This document shows, in pieces, positions 16,496 through 21,206 of a stretch of 21,206 nucleotides of DNA (position 1 is its first letter; each line of letters opens with the position of its first letter). This DNA comes from an uncultured Holophagaceae bacterium (GTDB lineage: Bacteria > Acidobacteriota > Holophagae > Holophagales > Holophagaceae). Location: assembly GCA_903927605.1 (NCBI GenBank), contig CAIYNT010000204.1, positions 1 through 21,206 of the forward strand, given 5' to 3'. The translations under genes were made by a program, and so were the position numbers. The notes under the pieces are model-generated. The model did not search any database. It saw nothing but the letters and a program-made list of their open reading frames with translations, and was not told the origin of the DNA.

Positions 16496-16770
16496 ACGAG
16501 CTGCTGATCGCCCAGATCGGGAAGGAAGCTCTGAGGACCGCGCTCCTGGTGGCGGGACCGGCCCTTGTTGTTTCGCTGATCGTTGGTTTGACGATCTCCG
16601 TGTTCCAGGTCGTGACGAGCCTCCAGGACCAGACCATCGCCTTCGTTCCCAAAGTGATCGCAGTGATGGTGGTGGTGGCCCTCAGCTTCCCCTGGATGCT
16701 GCAGGTGATGATCCAGTTCACGGCGAAGATGTTCACGGACTTCAATTCCGTGGTCCGTCAGCTCTCGTGA
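16492..16770 (+). CDS. fliQ: Flagellar biosynthetic protein FliQ
   Basis: FliQ is the small two-helix component that packs around FliP in the export gate. The protein is 92 residues with two hydrophobic hairpin helices and the family motif GLTISVFQVVTSLQDQTIAF between them, then KVIAVMVVVALSFPWML. The ATG at 16492 overlaps the fliP stop by four bases. It is followed after seven bases by fliR. Confidence 0.97.
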   Translation: MNELLIAQIGKEALRTALLVAGPALVVSLIVGLTISVFQVVTSLQDQTIAFVPKVIAVMVVVALSFPWMLQVMIQFTAKMFTDFNSVVRQLS

Positions 16771-16777
16771 GGCGGCC

Positions 16778-17563
16778 ATGACGCCTACATTGCTGAACTC
16801 AGGCGTCTGGGCCTTCACGGGGGCGAAAGCCGTGCTCTGGGTACTGGTGCTTACCCGCCTCACGGGCCTGCTGGCGGTCTTTCCGATCCTGGGGTCCGAG
16901 CAGATGCCGCTGCAGCTTCGAGCAGCCTTGGCAGTCCTTTTGACGACGGTGATCCTACCCGTGATCCCGATTCCGACGGTGGTACCCGTGGGACTCCCCG
17001 AACTGGTCGGGTACATGGTCTGTGAGCTGGCCATCGGCATCCTGCTCGGGACCGTAGTGTCCTGGATCCTGGAAGCAGTGGCATTTGCCGGTGCCCTGAT
17101 GGACATGCAGATGGGCTTCTCCTTCGTGCAGTTCCTTGATCCGGCCACCTCGCAGAACACCTCCATTTCAGGATCCTTGATGATGCAGATGGCGGCCCTG
17201 TTGGTGTTCGTCACAGGGCTCCACCACCACCTGATCCTTACGCTGGTGGACAGTTACCGCGTGGCCCCCATGGGTCAGGGCATGCCCCTCCAGGCCATGG
17301 GGCTCGTCACCCTGATCGGCCAGCTCCTGGCCAAGGGCTTCCAGTTGGCCTTCCCAGTGCTGGCGGTACTGTTCCTGCTGGATCTGATCCTCGGCATCTC
17401 TGGAAAGTTCATGCCCCAGCTCCAGCTGCTACAGCTGGGTTTTCCGTTGAAGATTGCCTTGGGCATGATGGTCCTTGGTCTGGTGTTGCGGGAATTGGGT
17501 CCTTGGCTGGGACCGCTGTACGGGTCGGTACCGCGGCTCACCTTGAAATTGCTCGGAGGCTGA
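16778..17563 (+). CDS. fliR: Flagellar biosynthetic protein FliR
   Basis: FliR completes the FliP5-FliQ4-FliR1 export gate. The protein is 261 residues and strongly hydrophobic, with about six helices. Family features include LTRLTGLLAVFPILG near the N-terminus, GYMVCELAIGILLGTVVSW, DMQMGFSFVQFLDP and the C-terminal FPLKIALGMMVLG. GAGG overlaps the end of fliQ and precedes ATG 16778 at suitable spacing. Its stop is one base before the flhB start. Confidence 0.96.
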   Translation: MTPTLLNSGVWAFTGAKAVLWVLVLTRLTGLLAVFPILGSEQMPLQLRAALAVLLTTVILPVIPIPTVVPVGLPELVGYMVCELAIGILLGTVVSWILEAVAFAGALMDMQMGFSFVQFLDPATSQNTSISGSLMMQMAALLVFVTGLHHHLILTLVDSYRVAPMGQGMPLQAMGLVTLIGQLLAKGFQLAFPVLAVLFLLDLILGISGKFMPQLQLLQLGFPLKIALGMMVLGLVLRELGPWLGPLYGSVPRLTLKLLGG

Positions 17564-17564
17564 T

Positions 17565-18620
17565 GTGGCCCAGGACCCCGGCCGCACCGAGAAGGCCACC
17601 CCCCGGCGGCGCCAGAAAGCGCGGGAAGAAGGGTCGGTCCCTCGCAGTTCGGACTTTAACGGCGCCATCCTGCTCTGGGGCAACTTCTTCATGTTCCTGG
17701 GACTGGGCAGTGCCACTCTGGCTCTCCTGATGAAGCAGGTAGCGCATTTCCTCCGTCTGGCCCAGCCTGGGGCGCTGGCGGAAGCGGGCCAAGTTACCCT
17801 CACCGCCGATGTCTTCATGATCCTCGGGCGTCTGTTGCTGCCCTTCCTCTGCCTCAACCTCCTCCTGGCCCTGGCGACGGGTTTTGCGCAGCGAGGGTTC
17901 AGTTTCAGCGCCAAACCTCTCCAGCCCAAGTTCGACAGGTTGAACCCGGCCCAGGGCTTCAAGCGCATCTTCTCGGCCCGAGCGGTGATGGATCTGATCA
18001 AGAGCCTGGCCAAGTTCGGGCTGCTGGCCTGGATCGCTTTCGCGGTCCTGGAGCCGAGGATACCTCTGCTGATGGCTACCCTGAAGCTGTCCCTGGGCCA
18101 GTCCCTGGACATCTTTCAGAGTGCGATGTTCGCCCTCTATCGGAATTTGATGCTGGCCATGCTACTGCTTGGGTTGGCCGACCTCGCCTGGCAGCGCCAC
18201 TCTTGGGAGAAGAGCATCCGCATGACCAAGCAGGAGGTGAAGGACGAGGGCAAGGATTCCGAGGGCAATCCGGAGATCAAGCAGAGGCAGAAGGCGATCA
18301 TGATGGCCGCCGCCCGCCGCCGGATGCTGGCCGAGGTCCCGAAAGCCACGGTGGTGGTGACGAATCCCACCCATGTCGCGGTGGCGCTGAAGTACGACGA
18401 GAAAACCGCGGCTCCGGTCTGTATCGCCAAGGGGTTGGACCATCTGGCTCTCAAGATCCGAGAGCGAGCCCGCGAGACGGGAGTCCCCATTCTGGAGCGA
18501 CCCGATCTGGCCCGGGCCCTATACCGGACCGTGAATGTGGAGCAGCCTATTCCCAGGGATCTGTACCAGGCCGTGGCCCAGGTGCTGGCCTTCGTCTACC
18601 GTTTGAGGGGAGCCGCATGA
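17565..18620 (+). CDS. flhB: Flagellar export switch protein FlhB
   Basis: FlhB sits next to the export gate and switches export from rod/hook to filament subunits after cleaving itself. The 351-residue protein begins with the basic family signature EKATPRRRQKAREEG, has four membrane helices, and ends in a cytoplasmic domain with the self-cleaving NPTH motif at about 267-270 (TNPTHVAVALKYD). The C-terminal ERPDLARALYR and PIPRDLYQAVAQV blocks are intact. The start is GTG 17565, with CGGAGG six bases upstream. An ATGA overlap links it to a possible mini-ORF. No flhA follows in this window. Confidence 0.97.
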   Translation: MAQDPGRTEKATPRRRQKAREEGSVPRSSDFNGAILLWGNFFMFLGLGSATLALLMKQVAHFLRLAQPGALAEAGQVTLTADVFMILGRLLLPFLCLNLLLALATGFAQRGFSFSAKPLQPKFDRLNPAQGFKRIFSARAVMDLIKSLAKFGLLAWIAFAVLEPRIPLLMATLKLSLGQSLDIFQSAMFALYRNLMLAMLLLGLADLAWQRHSWEKSIRMTKQEVKDEGKDSEGNPEIKQRQKAIMMAAARRRMLAEVPKATVVVTNPTHVAVALKYDEKTAAPVCIAKGLDHLALKIRERARETGVPILERPDLARALYRTVNVEQPIPRDLYQAVAQVLAFVYRLRGAA

Positions 18621-18691
18621 GTCCGGTGCTGGAGTTGCCAGACCATCGAACCGAAAGGGTATTGTTAGACCAGCCCAAGGACCCCTCTTGA
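18617..18691 (+). CDS. Possible 24-codon translationally coupled mini-ORF
   Basis: An ATG at 18617 shares ATGA with the flhB stop and opens 24 codons ending at TGA 18689-18691, whose first bases form TTGA with the TTG start of the response regulator. The peptide begins MSPVLELPDH, is hydrophilic, and resembles nothing I know. The neat overlap at both ends matches how neighbouring genes here are joined, so it may be translated to carry ribosomes from flhB to the regulator. Chance is quite possible: 68 bases separate flhB from the regulator, and the same stretch has a weak promoter-like pair (TTGCCA at 18635, TATTGT at 18660). Confidence 0.35.
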   Translation: MSPVLELPDHRTERVLLDQPKDPS

Positions 18692-19335
18692 CTCGCCCCA
18701 TCGTTCCACCCCACCTCCCATCCCCCAGCCTTCTGCTGGTCGACGACGACCCCATGCCTCGGGAGACCCTCTCGACCCTGCTATCGGGGGAAGGGTTCCA
18801 GGTGGTCACGGCCTCGACGGGAGAGGAAGCCGAGCGGAAGCTCAGGGCCGAGGAGCCTCCCTTCGACCTCGTGATCACGGATCTGGTCATGCCGGGGAAG
18901 ACAGGTATGGATGTGTTGAAGTGCGCCCTGAACCGGAATCCCAGCTGCACGGTGCTGGTGCTCACGGGTTTTGGGAGCGTGCGGGAGGCCACCGAAGCCA
19001 TGGAACTCGGCGCCTTCGACTTCGTGACCAAGCCCATGCAGATCGACCAGTTCCGGAACACCCTCCGGCGCCTCATGGAGCGACGGACCCTCACCCATGA
19101 GCGCGACGAGCTGCGGGGAAAAGTGAAATCCCTGTCCGAGCGGGCCGAACGGCTGGAGACAACCCTCGGAAGGATGGAGATCCTCGCCAATCAGATGGCC
19201 CCGATGGGTGGCCCGGGCCGGTCCGACGCGCTGGCGGATCTGGAGCGCCTGGCCGCTTTGAAGGCCAAGGGACTCCTGTCGGACGAGGAGTTCGACCAGG
19301 GGAAGAAGAACCTTCTATCCCGGTTGCTCGCATGA
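18688..19335 (+). CDS. Response regulator: receiver domain, coiled coil and C-terminal SHOCT-like domain
   Basis: A 215-residue regulator without a DNA-binding domain. Residues 13-125 are a receiver like those of NtrC/AtoC proteins: acidic residues D19-D21, phospho-acceptor D65 (ITDLVMPGKTG), T93 and K115 (FVTKPM). A long charged helix (about 125-170) looks like a coiled coil. The last 30 residues (LERLAALKAKGLLSDEEF, then K-rich) match the SHOCT pattern, a small helical domain common at C-termini and thought to aid oligomerisation or membrane association. No AAA+ or helix-turn-helix output exists, so it may work through protein contacts. TTG 18688 is the start: AAGGA lies six bases upstream and no in-frame start precedes the receiver. 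Its stop overlaps the next gene by ATGA. The cognate kinase is not apparent. Confidence 0.88.
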   Translation: MTRPIVPPHLPSPSLLLVDDDPMPRETLSTLLSGEGFQVVTASTGEEAERKLRAEEPPFDLVITDLVMPGKTGMDVLKCALNRNPSCTVLVLTGFGSVREATEAMELGAFDFVTKPMQIDQFRNTLRRLMERRTLTHERDELRGKVKSLSERAERLETTLGRMEILANQMAPMGGPGRSDALADLERLAALKAKGLLSDEEFDQGKKNLLSRLLA

Positions 19336-21137
19336 ACCGGCTGGGGCGTTGCGCGGGATGTTCCCTCCTGCTGATCACCCTGCCCCTGTTGGCCCAGCAT
19401 GGGGTCACGCCGTCGAAAACAGGTGAGCCCAATCCACCCGCAAAGGCTGCAAGTGGTCGAATGACGGATGCTCAGGCTGCAGAGCTGGCCAAAGAGGCTC
19501 TGGCTGCGGAGAACCCCGCCTCCATCAAGGCGACACTGGCCCGGCTCAGGGGGCATAGCTTCAAGTCCAGCAAGGTGCCGGAGCGGGAACTGGTGCTGTA
19601 CGCCCAGGGCATGCTCGAAGCTCGTCTGGGCAACTTCCCGGCGGCTACCCTGGCCCTGAAGAAGCTCGAAAGACAATGGCCCAAGTCACCCTTCATGGGG
19701 GAGGCGCAGACCATCCTTGCAGAGGACGCCGTAGCGCACCGGCGGTACAAGGAGGCGGAAGGGCGGCTCCACCAAGCCTTGGCTGCGGACATCCCGTCCG
19801 AGATGAAACGGAAGCCGCAGGAGCTGCTGATCTGGACGCTGGTGGAACAGGAACGCCCCCAGGAGGCCCTGCCCATCGTGCAGTCCCTTCGTCCCCTTGG
19901 CAGCAAGGAGAAGCCCAGTGAAAAGGGGATGGCGGCCATCGTCGAAGTCTTGTGCGCTGCGGGTGAGCGGGGTCAGGCCCAGAGCAGCCTGAAGGATTTC
20001 GAGAATACATTTCCCCAAAGCGAGTTGCTTCCGAGGGGGGAACTCGCCTGGGGTCGTCTGCTGGGACGTTCCGGAGAGGCCAAGGAATCCGCCCAGGTCT
20101 TTCGGAAGCTCATCAAGGATCATCCCGGATCGGCCCAGGCGGACGATGCCCGGCTCGCGTTGGCCAGCCTGTTGACGGACGGCAGTCTGCCGGACGCCAA
20201 GGATCTGCCCAGTGCCGAATCGCTTCTTGCCGAGGTCCGGAAGGGGGGCAAGGGTCTGCCGAAGGGCACCGCCCAGGTTGTGGAATTGCGCTTGCTCGTC
20301 GGGAAGGCCCAGTGGGAGGACGCCCTCAATCTGGTGGACCGGATGGGCTCCATGGCGCGGGACGCCCAGCCCGAGGTGAAGAAACTCTGGATCGAAGCCT
20401 GGAATGCTTGGGTTGGGCAGCGACTGGAGAAGGGCTTCCCGGGCGAACTGCTCGCACGTCTGAAAGCCGGGGCTTTTGCCGCGCTGGACACCAAGTCGCG
20501 TCTGGGTATCGTTGAGCTGCTCGCGGGCCAGGGGCTTCTCGATGTCCTGCCCCGCCTGTTGCCCGAGGCGCCCGCGGCCGAACGACCTGGACTTAGGAAA
20601 GCGGCGCTGGCCAAGGTTCAGCCAGAGGCCCAACCCAAGGCAGTGCTCCGGCTGCTGCCCGCCAAGGGGGATAGCCCCGATGAGGCCCTCCTGAGGGCTC
20701 GGGCCGAGAGTGCCCTGGAGCACTGGGTGCCCCTGGGTCAGGCACTTGGCAAGGCACGCCCGGGAGCGGAACGCATCAAGGCCACCGTGCATCTCCTCCA
20801 GCGCCCGATCCAAGGCCAGGAGACCGCAGCTAACCGGCTGAAAGAGGCAGAGGGCTGGCTGGCACGGGCTCCCGAGAAGGGCGAAACCCGGGAACTCCTC
20901 GCGATCCTGGTGGCGGATCTCCGCTTTCAGCATGGTGACGCCCGCGGCGCCCTGGCGCTGTACCCCGCCAAGGCGGCGGCCTCTGACCAGCGCGGCTGGG
21001 TATCTCTCATGCGGGCCCAGGCCATGATGAAACTCGGGCAGCTGGATCAGGCCAGGGCGCTAATCAAGGAATCGCGCGACGAACAGGGCTTCAAGGGACA
21101 GCGTGACGCCCTGGCCAAGAGCCTGAAGGCCTATTGA
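19332..21137 (+). CDS. Large exported alpha-helical repeat (TPR-like) protein
   Basis: A 601-residue protein with an N-terminal signal peptide (hydrophobic core SLLLITLPLLA; no lipobox cysteine after it) and then helical repeats almost throughout. TPR-like units are clearest around residues 90-170 (GMLEARLGNFPAATLALKKL and RYKEAEGRLHQALAA), 235-265 (GRSGEAKESAQVFRKLIKDH, TolA/YbgF-like wording) and 540-590 (HGDARGALALYPAKA, MKLGQLDQARALIKES). It is probably periplasmic and a protein-interaction scaffold. Its ATG overlaps the SHOCT-regulator stop, placing it in the same transcript as the flagellar export genes, but nothing in the protein itself is flagellar. Specific function is unknown. Confidence 0.85.
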   Translation: MNRLGRCAGCSLLLITLPLLAQHGVTPSKTGEPNPPAKAASGRMTDAQAAELAKEALAAENPASIKATLARLRGHSFKSSKVPERELVLYAQGMLEARLGNFPAATLALKKLERQWPKSPFMGEAQTILAEDAVAHRRYKEAEGRLHQALAADIPSEMKRKPQELLIWTLVEQERPQEALPIVQSLRPLGSKEKPSEKGMAAIVEVLCAAGERGQAQSSLKDFENTFPQSELLPRGELAWGRLLGRSGEAKESAQVFRKLIKDHPGSAQADDARLALASLLTDGSLPDAKDLPSAESLLAEVRKGGKGLPKGTAQVVELRLLVGKAQWEDALNLVDRMGSMARDAQPEVKKLWIEAWNAWVGQRLEKGFPGELLARLKAGAFAALDTKSRLGIVELLAGQGLLDVLPRLLPEAPAAERPGLRKAALAKVQPEAQPKAVLRLLPAKGDSPDEALLRARAESALEHWVPLGQALGKARPGAERIKATVHLLQRPIQGQETAANRLKEAEGWLARAPEKGETRELLAILVADLRFQHGDARGALALYPAKAAASDQRGWVSLMRAQAMMKLGQLDQARALIKESRDEQGFKGQRDALAKSLKAY

Positions 21138-21171
21138 TCAGGCTATGCTGGGGGAAACCCCGGAGATCCTG

Positions 21172-21206
21172 ATGCGCCCCCTGATCGCCGCCCTGCTGTC
21201 CCTCGC
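21172..21206 (+). CDS. Start of a further gene (exported protein, truncated by window edge)
   Basis: An ATG at 21172, preceded by GGAG at eight-base spacing, opens a frame reading MRPLIAALLSL to the window edge. This looks like the start of a signal peptide. It follows the TPR-like gene by 34 bp and a small GGGG/CCCC hairpin, so it may belong to the same operon. Nothing more can be said of its function. Confidence 0.5.
   Translation, partial: MRPLIAALLSL

Noticed and set aside
16177..17214. Minus-strand open frame opposite fliP, fliQ and fliR
   Set aside because: It is antisense to three conserved flagellar genes, and its peptide shows no domain or signal.
21130..21171. TTGATC and TATGCT considered as a promoter for the last gene
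   Set aside because: The boxes are only four bases apart, which cannot form a promoter.

Overview
This is GC-rich bacterial DNA (roughly 65% G+C by eye) packed with genes, many joined by 4-base ATGA/GTGA/TTGA stop-start overlaps. The flagellar export genes, the Tat-dependent molybdenum hydroxylase and single-copy families such as DUF1028, DUF1684 and YchJ suggest a motile, Gram-negative-type bacterium. My best guess is an acidobacterium of the Holophaga/Geothrix type. That is inference from gene content; the window holds no rRNA or other phylogenetic marker apart from an ileS fragment. I see no tRNA, rRNA, CRISPR array, insertion sequence, integrase or phage gene.

Left part (1-5007). The 3' end of ileS runs directly into lspA. 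A palindromic, tandemly repeated intergenic element then separates lspA from a convergent gene for an exported DUF1028 protein. A divergent DUF1684 gene follows, ending one base from a convergent gene for a soluble receiver-histidine kinase. A small YchJ-family gene comes next.

Middle part (5009-14193), all on the minus strand, so transcribed right to left. A four-gene molybdenum-hydroxylase operon (iorA-like, iorB-like, xdhC, mocA-like) encodes a Tat-exported enzyme with its cofactor-maturation factors. Downstream lie the 5'-truncated remnant of a flavodoxin-like NAD(P)H oxidoreductase gene, a thioredoxin, a nitroreductase, an aldo/keto reductase, a ferredoxin/metallo-beta-lactamase fusion, and urocanate hydratase followed by ychJ. 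The theme is redox enzymes, but apart from the Mo operon they look like short separate units. A second palindromic intergenic repeat separates the nitroreductase from the aldo/keto reductase.

Right part (14292-21206), plus strand. An exported protein with two NTF2-like domains precedes fliO-fliP-fliQ-fliR-flhB, the membrane core of the flagellar type III export apparatus. Where flhA/flhF often follow, there is instead a possible 24-codon mini-gene, a response regulator with a C-terminal SHOCT-like domain, and a large exported helical-repeat (TPR-like) protein. These are linked by ATGA, TTGA and ATGA overlaps. The window ends in the first codons of another probably exported protein.

The strongest candidates for new biology are the flhB/mini-ORF/receiver-SHOCT/TPR arrangement, the two intergenic palindromic repeat families, the truncated oxidoreductase remnant, and the hairpin between the divergent Mo-hydroxylase and NTF2-like genes. 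No clearly new defence or mobile system was found.
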